Source: Planctomycetes bacterium TMED75 (GTDB taxonomy: Bacteria; Planctomycetota; Phycisphaerae; Phycisphaerales; SM1A02). Taken from it: a DNA stretch of 58,387 bases. Under the pieces are notes generated by a model, which saw only the letters and a list, made by a program, of their open reading frames with translations, had not been told where the DNA came from and made no database searches. Each line of letters starts with the position of its first letter. The first letter of the stretch is position 1. The translations under genes and the position numbers were made by a program. Where the stretch lies: assembly GCA_002171655.1 (NCBI GenBank), contig NHEC01000063.1, positions 1 through 58,387 on the forward strand, written 5' to 3'. Shown in pieces: positions 51,801 through 58,387 of this stretch.

Positions 51801-52396
51801 CTGATGAGTGTGACATCCAATCCGGGGTTTCCGTTGACTGTGCTGGCGGGCCGATCGGCGACATCGCAGCGGGGGCCATGCTTCTTTCAGCTAACTGCGC
51901 TGGGTGCCACAACGTCGATGGCTCTGGTGGCAAGACCTGGCCTGGTCCCAGCATCCGCAACAAGACCCGCACCATGATCGCATCAATGGTTTATTCCCCA
52001 ACCGATCACCCGGGTGGGTCCTTCGATCAATTCACTCAAGATGACCTTGCGGATCTTGAGGCTTACCTCGCTGACGGTGGATCTGGGGCTCGTCCGGATG
52101 GCATTCCAGACAGTTGTCAAAGTTCACCTGACTGCAATGAGAACGGTATTTCCGATGCCTGTGAACTGGGTTCTGGTGCGCAAGTTGACCAGAATTGGAA
52201 CGGGATCCCCGATGCCTGTGAGTCTAATAACTGCCCGGCCGACCTCGATGGCAATGCCGTAGTGGACGGTATGGATCTGTCGATCGTCCTTGCATCCTGG
52301 TCAACCGATGGCGATGGCGACATCAATGGAGATGGGACGACCGATGGAATCGACCTTGCCCAGATCTTGGGGACCTGGGGGGTCTGTGCTCCGTAA
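48803..52396 (+). CDS. Large secreted PQQ-sugar-dehydrogenase/cytochrome c fusion with dockerin
   Basis: A 1197-residue exported multidomain protein. Signal peptide (to about 25). Domain 1 (30-410), beta-rich and unrecognised. A DCNxNGxxD linker. Then a soluble glucose/sorbosone-dehydrogenase-like six-blade propeller (about 440-795; SFPTHLSSLPGDAGRLYLTE, GLAFGPDGKLYVGIGDGG, ALGVRNPWRFSFD). A Cys-rich CGNGIVEEGESCDDGN repeat (801-830), a pre-peptidase-like beta domain (about 832-975), and a heme c site C1032-A-G-C1035-H1036 follow, with more DCNxNG linkers. A C-terminal dockerin pair (DLDGNAVVDGMDLSIVLA; DINGDGTTDGIDLAQILG) ends it. ATG 48803 gives the signal peptide. It may oxidise sugars and pass electrons to its own heme; PQQ use is inferred. 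Confidence 0.85.
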   Translation: MTKIISIRAMLCLFLALTFSQIAANGGGGGGTDCDAATGADVIVGDLYDVTDYGSVGDRSAFAVGTYSCNIGTEPLEWISSNNLHPVISQNLYQIKDGSIKQLGQSWLKHGFFALQNNLCCPTCDSGSSSYLGVGCADPYSAGLNGSQTGLGPKFEVNPHTGVYPYPATDLNNTGNSIYKRLQARHSDLAQGGQFVVEGQYIAQDDAASGNQNNNSSWRPVGISGSGTNWSMSLQGSTQREDPAIRAWKYYDDSVELVDHQLQQDGLVIVGSKVIENSTGSWTYEYAIQNLNSERAIRSFTVPITPGANVNNLGFHDVDYHSGEPFDTADWSAQVTSNSVQWTTDTYASNPDANALRWGTLYNFSFTTDASPDNGSVLLGLFKPGPGPDVESVLIQTPGGTIGFIDCNGNGTSDFDDISSGGSSDCNANSVPDECEGVEDGLLPLEPVASGLSFPTHLSSLPGDAGRLYLTELGGLIRYEDPSSGASGVFLDITDRVSVGSHRGLLSMAFDPEFGSTNNHFFVSYTDSSGDSVISRFTASNLSYTNPGSEFTLLSVAQDAAINNGGGLAFGPDGKLYVGIGDGGISGDANRRSQDPQNLQGKILRLDPDNAPSFIPTDNPFVGNPAVRDEIWALGVRNPWRFSFDGNTGDLWISDPQAQSDDEVNVEMAGSGGGANYGWNCFEGDASYDSSGCGNSAQYVFPTFRHTLSAGNCSIIGGHVYRGCSIPLLSGRFVYADYCSGRVYSYNPADGSIEDHTEDLGWESALGSILSIGRDTDGELYLVSDSGGIHRVIPEVIGPVCGNGIVEEGESCDDGNELPGDGCFQCAEETGSDLCETAYEVVLGDNLFNTSSASAELADPSDELCQGTYLDWQGSRDVWFTFNPTLSGALSLSTCDGGSYDTSLALYQGDSCSQLVLVACNGDGSGESGCQAYYSRISNFSVDAGESYWIRLGGYNGEAGAGTLSVSYASRGIDCNKNGIEDALDLAEALSFDCNANLIPDECDIQSGVSVDCAGGPIGDIAAGAMLLSANCAGCHNVDGSGGKTWPGPSIRNKTRTMIASMVYSPTDHPGGSFDQFTQDDLADLEAYLADGGSGARPDGIPDSCQSSPDCNENGISDACELGSGAQVDQNWNGIPDACESNNCPADLDGNAVVDGMDLSIVLASWSTDGDGDINGDGTTDGIDLAQILGTWGVCAP

Positions 52397-52444
52397 AACG
52401 ATCGCTCGAATGGCGAAGCGTCCGATCATTAACCCCTGCTGTAA

Positions 52445-52450
52445 TATAAT
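52445..52450 (+). promoter_or_regulatory. Consensus -10 element
   Basis: An exact TATAAT in an AT-rich pocket (GTAATATAATTTAAAAGG), 132 bases before the beta-helix gene start. No good -35 lies 17 bases upstream (TCCGAT region), so it is a partial promoter match. Confidence 0.4.
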
Positions 52451-52581
52451 TTAAAAGGATTCATGGTTTTTGTTTCCGGAGTTCATTGAACAGATTACTG
52501 TTGCTCTGCGTAAAGGATTTCACCCGAATCCTCTGTAAACACAACTTCTCCCTGCTCAGCGCAGGACTGAAAGATGAATCC

Positions 52582-53844
52582 ATGAATCACAAGTCCGCAG
52601 CGACCATCCTCTGTTCACTCGCGATGGGACTGCCAGCAATGGCGGATACCATCCATGTTCCAGCCGGTGGAGACATCCATGATGCCATCCAGGCGGCTTC
52701 TCCCGGTGACACCATTCAGCTGTCCTCGGGCCATTATTACATTTCCTACCCACTGAACACGGTTGGTAAAGAGATCACCCTGCAGGGCGCAGTGCCTTCC
52801 CCCGGTGTGACTCGCCCAAACGATTCCTGGCCGAGCACGACCATTCATGCAACGGGTCCATGGCCGGTACTGCACATGACCTTTGGAGAAACAGCTACTT
52901 TTCAGTACCTGCACATCACCAACGGCCGTTCCTTCGATCTTGGCTCTGGTGGGGGGCTTGAGATCGTCGACTCCAATGCAGTCGTCAACGCCTGCAAGTT
53001 CGATTTCAACATTGCCTCGGAGCGTGGTGGAGCGATCGCGGCGCTCAACGGAAGTACTGCGGTCATCACCAATTCATATTTTTCCAAGAACAAGTCGATG
53101 ATCAACGAAGGCGGCGCAGTCTTTGCCGACAAGTCGTCGGTCGCAAGTGTCGAAGACAGCGTGGTTTGTGGCAACCTCTACAACCCCGCCCTCTGCTCGG
53201 CTGGGACCAGCCAACTCAGTGGGACCGTTTCGGTCAGTGGGAGTGAAGTGAGCTGCTTTGGATGCTCCAACTTCGCCATTGGAGATCTGAACAAAGACGG
53301 ACACATCGATGGTGCCGATCTCACGGTGGTCCTGAGTGCCTGGGGCAGTTCCCCGGCAAGCTTTGGGGCATGCTGCCATACGACGGATTCAGGAATCGAA
53401 ATCTGCACCCTCACCTACGCAGACACGTGTACGGTGTACGGCGGAATCTTCTACGAAGGTAGTTCCTGCGAAGATGCAGCCGTGATGTGTGGCGGTCAAC
53501 TGGCGTCAGCCAATTGCGCGCTTCCCAACCGCTATGGAGCATGCTGCTTTCAAAGAGACGGTTCGACCAATTGTGGCACGATGACCTGTGCAGATTGCCT
53601 TCTGTTGAATGGTACATTTTACCCAGGAGTCACCGAGTGCAGTCTGCTCACGAGCTGCGTCACCGGCCCCGTCGTTTCTTGCTGCGGTTGCAAGGGAGTA
53701 ATCGGTTGTCAGCTCCTGCCGCAAGCACAGTGCACCGGGGCCGCATGCACCAATCCAGCCACTGGAGCGCCTGGAGTCCCGCTTTCAGCCGGTTACGCCT
53801 GCAACAACCTTCCACCAGCCAGTGTGAACCCTCTTTGCCAGTAG
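52582..53844 (+). CDS. Secreted right-handed beta-helix protein with half dockerin and GACC modules
   Basis: A 420-residue exported protein. Signal peptide ends at about residue 21 (LPAMA-DTI). IHVPAGGDIHDAIQAASPGDTIQL is the classical opening of a pectate-lyase-like beta-helix; coils continue to about 225 with GGGLEI..GGAIAAL..GGAVFAD turns, as in polymorphic outer-membrane-type proteins. Only one dockerin half is present (DLNKDGHIDGADLTVVLSAWG, about 235-255). The rest (262-420) is cysteine-rich: two FGACC/YGACC modules and two smaller CC segments. ATG 52582 is chosen over an upstream TTG (52486) because of the signal peptide. Function unknown; adhesion or polysaccharide binding possible. 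Confidence 0.82.
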   Translation: MNHKSAATILCSLAMGLPAMADTIHVPAGGDIHDAIQAASPGDTIQLSSGHYYISYPLNTVGKEITLQGAVPSPGVTRPNDSWPSTTIHATGPWPVLHMTFGETATFQYLHITNGRSFDLGSGGGLEIVDSNAVVNACKFDFNIASERGGAIAALNGSTAVITNSYFSKNKSMINEGGAVFADKSSVASVEDSVVCGNLYNPALCSAGTSQLSGTVSVSGSEVSCFGCSNFAIGDLNKDGHIDGADLTVVLSAWGSSPASFGACCHTTDSGIEICTLTYADTCTVYGGIFYEGSSCEDAAVMCGGQLASANCALPNRYGACCFQRDGSTNCGTMTCADCLLLNGTFYPGVTECSLLTSCVTGPVVSCCGCKGVIGCQLLPQAQCTGAACTNPATGAPGVPLSAGYACNNLPPASVNPLCQ

Positions 53845-53887
53845 TTGCATCCGAGTGACTCGGCACTCAGACAAAAGTCAAACACTC

Positions 53888-53923
53888 ATCCCCCTCGGCC
53901 ACCTGGTCGGGGGGGATTTTTTT
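53888..53923 (+). terminator. Intrinsic terminator of the beta-helix gene
   Basis: ATCCCCC pairs with GGGGGAT, with CGGCCA/TGGTCG stacked inside, followed by seven T residues (53917-53923). It lies 44 bases after the stop. A textbook Rho-independent terminator. Confidence 0.92.
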
Positions 53924-54227
53924 ATGAATCTTACTGTGCTTGTCAGCGGTATAACGTTCAAACCGTCCAGGTCCTCCATCCGATATCGTTCCACTTTGCA
54001 AAAACAAGGACACATAAAAACGCCACTTTGGCACATTTAGATCTATTTACTGGCACAGGTGGTCTTCGTCGTTTAGCTTGAAGACGTACCACCACGTGTA
54101 TTGGTGGGTGTTCCCTCTTTCTACGCAACCAATGGAAACAGTTAAAAAACGCCATGGTTGAGGCCTGAGGGGCCATGTTGGACTCAGTTTTTCATGATCA
54201 AGAAGAGTTGACTCGGAGGAATTCTCA
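53924..54227 (+). promoter_or_regulatory. Structured 5' region of the 642-residue protein gene
   Basis: A 304-base non-coding stretch between a terminator and a strong GGAGGA ribosome site (54215-54220). ACCACC at 54088-54093 can pair either with GGTGGT at 54058-54063 (extended by GTCTTC/GAAGAC) or with TGGTGG at 54102-54107, so two hairpins exclude each other. CAACCA near 54126 can pair with TGGTTG near 54155. This looks like a folded leader. No clear promoter hexamers found. Confidence 0.4.
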
Positions 54228-56156
54228 ATGACTTTCATTAAGAGACTTTGTCTCACAAGCGTCGCAGCAGCGATGTGTATCAGCGCCGCGCAGGCGCAGC
54301 AGGAATGCGTTGATTCATTCAACGTGGCCGGATCAGACCCAGAAGTCGGCGAATGCTGGACTGACGGATCTGGTTACTTCTACGTCACTTGGACGGGCGG
54401 ATGCCTGGCTGTCACCATCGACGGTCAAGACGTAAGCACCCTCGGCTTTACCGAATTGTTCTACTACACAGGGTTTGAGCCCGGCGAAACCCTTACCACG
54501 TTGGAAGTCGTCTTCGAAGACGGCGGAATTGCCACATTGGGCGCCGAAGTCACTAACGACTGCGTCGCGGCTGTCTGCGGAGACGGCGTCTGTGGAGTGG
54601 GCGAAACAAACGAAAACTGCCCCGACGACTGTGCCGCTGGCGAATGCCCAACAGGCCAGGTCGCTGACTGTGACGCTTCCGGCGAATGCTGGACCGAACT
54701 GTGGATCGGCGACGGATACTGCGACGGCACTGCCCAGCAGTACGGAGCTGACCTCTGCTGCTATGAGCTTGACGGTGGCGACTGTACTGAAGCCGATTGT
54801 GCACCTGCAACCGGCGCTTGCTGCGTCGACGGCGTCTGCACCCAGACCCTTCCCGATGACTGCGGAGGCAGCTTTGTCGGCGGTTCATGCGACAGCTTCC
54901 CCTGTGGATTCACTGAAGGCTGCGCAGATGTCGATGACCTTCCCTGCGACCAGTCCCAGGACACTTCCGGTTGTGCTGAAGGCCTGTGCTGCTCCACTGT
55001 CTGCCTGATCGACAGCCTCTGCTGCGAAGACATCTGGGACAGCTTCTGTGTCGAATATGCCTCCGCCGCGTGCGGATCTGGTGGCTGCCCTGTCGGCGAA
55101 GTCGCTGACTGTGACGAATCTGGCGAATGCTGGACCGAACTGTGGATCGGTGACACCTTCTGCGACGGTAGTGCCCAGCAGTACGGTGCCGACCTCTGCT
55201 GCTACGACAACGACGGTGGTGACTGTACTGCCGAAGAATGCGAAGCAACTGTCTGCGGAGACGGCGTCTGCGCACCAGGTGAATCAGCCGCTACCTGCCC
55301 CGATGACTGCGATGCAAGCGATTGCCTCACCGTCTCCGGTACCAGTGGTGAAACAGACACTGATGGCGACGGAAGTCCTGATGCCTGCTTCGCCGATCCC
55401 GCGACCGGTGCTGCCACTGGCTACATCGAGTTGACCTGGGAAGGCGGATGCACCGCTTCGACCATCGAATTCGTTGGTCTCGGAACCCTCGGCCCCGGAG
55501 CGTACGCCAGCGGCGTCCTCGTCTACGGCCTGGGTGATGCACCCATCTGCTACGACACCATTGTCACCTTCGATGATGGCTCAATCGCCGATACCATCAA
55601 TGTCTGCACCGTCTGCGGCGAACCCGCCGTCTGTGGTGATGGCATCTGTGCTGTCAGCGAAAGCTTCGACACTTGCCCCGAAGACTGCGTCGAAGGCGGA
55701 TGCCCAACTGGTCAGATCCTTGACTGTGATGGTTCCGGCGAATGCTGGACCGAGACCTGGATCGGTGACACCTTCTGTGATGGTGACACTCAGGATTACG
55801 ACGCCAACCTCTGCTGCTACGAACTTGACGGCGGTGACTGCACCGCTGAACAGTGCGCTGGCACTGGTGATCCCACCGGTTCCTGCTGCGTCGGTAGCTC
55901 TTGCTCCGTGACCACTGAAGCTGATTGTGGTGGCGAGTGGGTCAACGGCGGATCGTGCGACGCTGACACCTGTGCAGCTGCTTGCCCAGCTGACCTCAAT
56001 GGTGACAATGAAATCGGTGGTCAGGACCTGACCATCCTTCTTGCCGCCTACGGTGGCGACTGCACTGATTGTGCTTCCGACCTCAACGGCGACGGCGGCG
56101 TTGGCGGTCAGGACCTCACCATCCTCCTCGCGGTGTACGGAACTACCTGCGAGTAA
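54228..56156 (+). CDS. Secreted cysteine-rich modular protein with LNR-like repeats and dockerin
   Basis: A 642-residue exported protein with about 11% cysteine. Order: signal peptide (to 24); domain A (42-115, ..TWTGGC...); CGDGVC motif 1 (117-135); LNR-like unit 1 (140-186, WIGDGYCD..DLCCYELDGGDC); GACC unit (196-226); CC-W-FC unit (232-282); LNR-like 2 (287-333); CGDGVC 2 (343-361); second domain A (395-462); CGDGIC 3 (469-487); LNR-like 3 (492-538); GSCC unit (549-582); dockerin pair (585-641). LNR-like repeats bind calcium in Notch-type proteins. Codons strongly favour C endings and a GGAGGA site precedes the ATG, suggesting high expression. Role unknown; a surface structural protein is plausible. 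Confidence 0.83.
   Translation: MTFIKRLCLTSVAAAMCISAAQAQQECVDSFNVAGSDPEVGECWTDGSGYFYVTWTGGCLAVTIDGQDVSTLGFTELFYYTGFEPGETLTTLEVVFEDGGIATLGAEVTNDCVAAVCGDGVCGVGETNENCPDDCAAGECPTGQVADCDASGECWTELWIGDGYCDGTAQQYGADLCCYELDGGDCTEADCAPATGACCVDGVCTQTLPDDCGGSFVGGSCDSFPCGFTEGCADVDDLPCDQSQDTSGCAEGLCCSTVCLIDSLCCEDIWDSFCVEYASAACGSGGCPVGEVADCDESGECWTELWIGDTFCDGSAQQYGADLCCYDNDGGDCTAEECEATVCGDGVCAPGESAATCPDDCDASDCLTVSGTSGETDTDGDGSPDACFADPATGAATGYIELTWEGGCTASTIEFVGLGTLGPGAYASGVLVYGLGDAPICYDTIVTFDDGSIADTINVCTVCGEPAVCGDGICAVSESFDTCPEDCVEGGCPTGQILDCDGSGECWTETWIGDTFCDGDTQDYDANLCCYELDGGDCTAEQCAGTGDPTGSCCVGSSCSVTTEADCGGEWVNGGSCDADTCAAACPADLNGDNEIGGQDLTILLAAYGGDCTDCASDLNGDGGVGGQDLTILLAVYGTTCE
54645..55841 (+). repeat. 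Three spaced coding repeats (LNR-like units)
   Basis: Units at 54645-54785, 55086-55226 and 55701-55841, each 141 bases (47 codons), encode nearly the same peptide. Units 1 and 2 share long identical DNA runs, for example GAATGCTGGACCGAACTGTG. Spacing is uneven because other modules are inserted, so this is module duplication within a gene and not a tandem array. Confidence 0.85.
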
Positions 56157-56204
56157 ATGGGTGAATGGGTTCGGCTCGTCCGACCCCTTTCCGTGTACTT
56201 TCCG

Positions 56205-56235
56205 CCCCCCGCTCGCTTGCGAGCGGGGGGCTTTC
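56205..56235 (+). terminator. Intrinsic terminator of the cysteine-rich gene
   Basis: CCCCCCGCTCGC pairs perfectly with GCGAGCGGGGGG across TT (12-bp inverted repeat, real loop slightly larger), followed by CTTTC. It is 48 bases after the stop. Confidence 0.88.
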
Positions 56236-56310
56236 AATTTTGACCAATACCCACACTGTTCCTGACTGCTTCGGGTCACTTTTTTTCTGGGCTTGGTCTA
56301 TGCTTCACTC

Positions 56311-57648
56311 ATGAACCCAGTTTCAACCTTCACCATTTCACTAGCGCTCACCACCTCACTCTGCTCGACTGCCAATCTGAGTGGGCAGGACGACACGACT
56401 TCCGGGCTTCACCACGCCTCTCCCGAGCAACGCGAATACACCCAGCACGCCATGCTTCTGGCACATCCGGCGCTTGAAGGCAGGCTGCCTGGATCACCGG
56501 GCATCGCTGCCGCGGAGCAGGCGATTGTCACCAGCTTCCAATCCTCCGGATTCAGACCGGCCTTTGGAAAGAGTTATCGTCAACCATTTGAATTCAAGCA
56601 GGGGGGAGTCTTTGGAAACCGGTCTGATGCACAGATCGTTACTGGGGTGAATGTGGGGGCCACACTTCCTGGAACAGGAGCCTTGCGCGATCAGTGGGTG
56701 GTCCTTGGGGCTCACCATGATCACATTGGTTTCGGAGCCTTCGGAAGTCGCTCCACGGCAGAGGTCGGCCAGGTCCACGAAGGGGCTGACGACAACGCCT
56801 CCGGAACCGCCGCTGTCATGCTCGCTGCTCGACTGCTTGGCGAACGTTTCACGCAGAAGGCCGACTCGACACCTGGCGAAACACCACGCCGATCAATCAT
56901 GGTTGTGACTTTCAGTGGTGAAGAAAGCGGGCTCAATGGCTCTCGCTACTTCGTAGAACACTCCCCAATTCCAATCGAGCAGATCGACCTGATGGTGAAT
57001 CTGGACATGGTGGGAAGGCTGGTCGAGAACAAAGTCCAAGTGTGCGGCACCCAAAGCGCCAATGTGCTTCCAGAGCTTGTACAAGCAGCAGCAGAGGGCA
57101 TTGACATCATTCCGGTCCTCGCCACGGGGCTGACCTCACGAAGTGATCATGCCTCTTTTTACCGTGAGCAGGTTCCCGTTATTTTCATGACCGAAACGGT
57201 ATTTCCTGACGAATACCACACCCCGGAGGATGAGGCGTGGAGACTCAACTTCACTTCGGCAACTGAGGCGGCACGCCTTGCCGCAAACATAGTCCTCATG
57301 GCGTCGCTTTATCCCAAGCAACTGGAATGGCAGGAAGTTCCGGGGTTTGAGACTGCTGAGGGAGGGCCATCCATCTCTGACATCAAGATTCGATTCGGCA
57401 TCAAGCCTGGCAACTACGGCGATACCGAGCCGGGCGTTCTGGTGTCCGGAGTCTCTTCAGGCACCAGCGCTGAGGAAGCTGGAATCATGACAGACGACCT
57501 GCTCACCGCCTGGAACGGAAACCAGATCATCGGCGTCCGCGAATGGATGCTCATGATGGCGGAACATGAACCCGGCGATATCGTCACGGTGACTGTTCTT
57601 CGAAACGACGAATCATTGGATATCCCGGTGATGTTAAAGCCTCGTTAG
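56311..57648 (+). CDS. Secreted M28-type zinc aminopeptidase with PDZ domain
   Basis: A 445-residue exported peptidase. Signal peptide to about residue 26. The M28 co-catalytic zinc site is complete: H and D in VLGAHHDHIGF and EGADDNASGTA, Glu-Glu in FSGEESGLNGS, Asp in NLDMVGRL, and a late His in YHTPEDE. Residues about 350-445 form a PDZ domain (VLVSGVSSGTSAEEAGIMTDDLLTAW), which may recognise peptide ends. It should trim peptides in the periplasm or outside. ATG 56311 is chosen over 56293 to give a clean signal sequence. Monocistronic. Confidence 0.9.
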   Translation: MNPVSTFTISLALTTSLCSTANLSGQDDTTSGLHHASPEQREYTQHAMLLAHPALEGRLPGSPGIAAAEQAIVTSFQSSGFRPAFGKSYRQPFEFKQGGVFGNRSDAQIVTGVNVGATLPGTGALRDQWVVLGAHHDHIGFGAFGSRSTAEVGQVHEGADDNASGTAAVMLAARLLGERFTQKADSTPGETPRRSIMVVTFSGEESGLNGSRYFVEHSPIPIEQIDLMVNLDMVGRLVENKVQVCGTQSANVLPELVQAAAEGIDIIPVLATGLTSRSDHASFYREQVPVIFMTETVFPDEYHTPEDEAWRLNFTSATEAARLAANIVLMASLYPKQLEWQEVPGFETAEGGPSISDIKIRFGIKPGNYGDTEPGVLVSGVSSGTSAEEAGIMTDDLLTAWNGNQIIGVREWMLMMAEHEPGDIVTVTVLRNDESLDIPVMLKPR

Positions 57649-57725
57649 AATGAATCACCGATCCACCCTCACCACGAAGCTGCACCATCAATACTGATGA
57701 TTCACCACAGACCAGGGAGAAAACC

Positions 57726-58316
57726 ATGCCACTTACTTACGTACTTCATCGAATGGCACAGGCATCAATAGCCTGTTGCATACTTGCCATTTCTGGCTGC
57801 AACATTGCCCCAAAGGAAGTTGACGCCGAATCATTCGATCAGAAGTCCGAAGAACTCGTTGAAAAACTATCCCAGGAGAACCCTGGTCTGGCATCGATGT
57901 TCCAGGACGCCTACGGCTATGCCGTCTTTCCTTCAGTCGGTCAGGGTGGTTTCATCATCAGTTCCGGGTGGGGGCATGGCGCGGTCTATCAAGGCCAGCA
58001 ACGAATCGGCTACGCGCTCATGTCACAGCATTCGATCGGCGCCCTAGTCGGGGGCGACAAATGGTCACTCCTGATGTTCTTCAATTCCGAAGGGGCTCTG
58101 AAGCAGTTCCAGGAAGGCAAGTTGGCGGGAAATGCCACCGCCAACTACGCAATTGGAGACTCAGGCAATAATGCCGGAACTAACTATGCCAAGGACGTCG
58201 TGGTGAAGCGTGTCGATCCCGCTGGAGCAATGGTCAATGCTTCCGTCGGCTTCAGCAACTTCAAATACGAGTCAAATGCTCAGGCTGCCGAGAACTGGAA
58301 GAAGAAGTCGGATTGA
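57726..58316 (+). CDS. SYLF (Ysc84-like) lipid-binding lipoprotein
   Basis: A 196-residue lipoprotein with lipobox ISGC (C near residue 25) and a SYLF domain: AYGYAVFPSVGQGGFIISSGWGHGAVY, followed by a GxxxxxSxG core and NASVGFSNFKYES. SYLF domains bind phosphoinositides in eukaryotes; bacterial forms are envelope lipoproteins of unknown role. GGGAGA 5-8 bases upstream of the ATG fixes the start. The domain is complete and ends before the window edge. Confidence 0.88.
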   Translation: MPLTYVLHRMAQASIACCILAISGCNIAPKEVDAESFDQKSEELVEKLSQENPGLASMFQDAYGYAVFPSVGQGGFIISSGWGHGAVYQGQQRIGYALMSQHSIGALVGGDKWSLLMFFNSEGALKQFQEGKLAGNATANYAIGDSGNNAGTNYAKDVVVKRVDPAGAMVNASVGFSNFKYESNAQAAENWKKKSD

Positions 58317-58387
58317 AACAGATCCGATCGTGCCCTTGAAAGCACAGGTTCCCTCCAGAAAACAACTCGCGCCCGGCATGATTGCCG

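Noticed and set aside
52486-52581. TTG start at 52486 with GGAG upstream for the beta-helix gene
   Set aside because: It would place 32 residues, including charged ones, before a clear signal peptide that begins at ATG 52582.
54645-55841. Regular repeats considered as a CRISPR or satellite array
   Set aside because: Units are 141 bases, unevenly spaced and all in frame within one secreted-protein gene, so they are duplicated protein modules.
55581-56279. Long antisense frame (232 codons) opposite the cysteine-rich gene
   Set aside because: It is a mirror of the repetitive, codon-biased sense gene; its low-complexity Ala/Val/Thr product and position over the terminator argue against reality.

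Overview
The window looks like chromosomal DNA of a marine planctomycete, most probably class Phycisphaerae. The grounds are lineage habits rather than a marker gene: seven secreted proteins carry paired dockerin-like Ca-binding motifs (DLDGDG..-GxxDLxxLLxxWG), several have 'GACC' cysteine modules or DCNxNGxxD linkers, a lipoprotein sulfatase is present, and one split gene pair matches the redoxin/cytochrome c/monooxygenase proteins common in Planctomycetes. Base composition is moderately GC-rich, GTG and TTG starts are frequent, and Shine-Dalgarno sites are strong for some genes and absent for others. No transposase, phage gene, CRISPR array or origin was seen.

Layout. 1-6.1 kb: end of an unknown gene, then a minus-strand block in which two exported beta-carbonic anhydrase paralogues flank a tightly coupled CDP-deoxysugar operon (rfbF, rfbG, GT4 glycosyltransferase, SDR reductase/epimerase). 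6.1-14.8 kb: fumC; a YHYH protein with an N-terminal dockerin; a redoxin lipoprotein plus c-type cytochrome pair; a UPF0173 hydrolase coupled to an exported protein made of seven gapless 23-residue repeats; a secreted M43-type metalloprotease with dockerin. 14.9-28.3 kb: argE, an unknown coiled-coil envelope protein, a sulfatase, trpA, lexA, a class V aminotransferase, a HEAT-type protein, a TPR/SPOR lipoprotein, an acyl-CoA synthetase, a peroxiredoxin and two SGNH proteins. 28.3-29.1 kb is gene-poor.

29.1-36.6 kb: flavodoxin, MarC, a secreted PHB-depolymerase-like esterase with dockerin, an SLC13/ArsB-type transporter, tRNA-Gly(UCC), two overlapping crcB (fluoride channel) genes, a small basic protein and a MATE/ANK-like membrane protein. 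36.6-42.5 kb: a complete tripartite RND efflux operon (outer membrane factor, adaptor, permease). 42.5-46.9 kb: a structured gap with one small ORF, an Uup-type ABC-F ATPase, a DUF6370-like lipoprotein and an FAD amine-oxidase-like enzyme.

46.9-58.3 kb is an extracellular-protein island: a dockerin plus GACC protein, a glycine-zipper lipoprotein, a 1197-residue protein joining a PQQ sugar-dehydrogenase propeller to a heme c site, a beta-helix protein with half a dockerin, a 642-residue cysteine-rich modular protein with three LNR-like repeats, an M28 aminopeptidase with PDZ, and a SYLF-domain lipoprotein. Most are separated by clear terminator hairpins, so they look like individually expressed envelope or surface proteins sharing calcium-binding and disulfide modules. 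The most promising leads for new biology are this shared-module secretome, the seven-repeat protein, the sugar-dehydrogenase/cytochrome fusion and the split redoxin/cytochrome pair that lacks the usual His-His copper motif.
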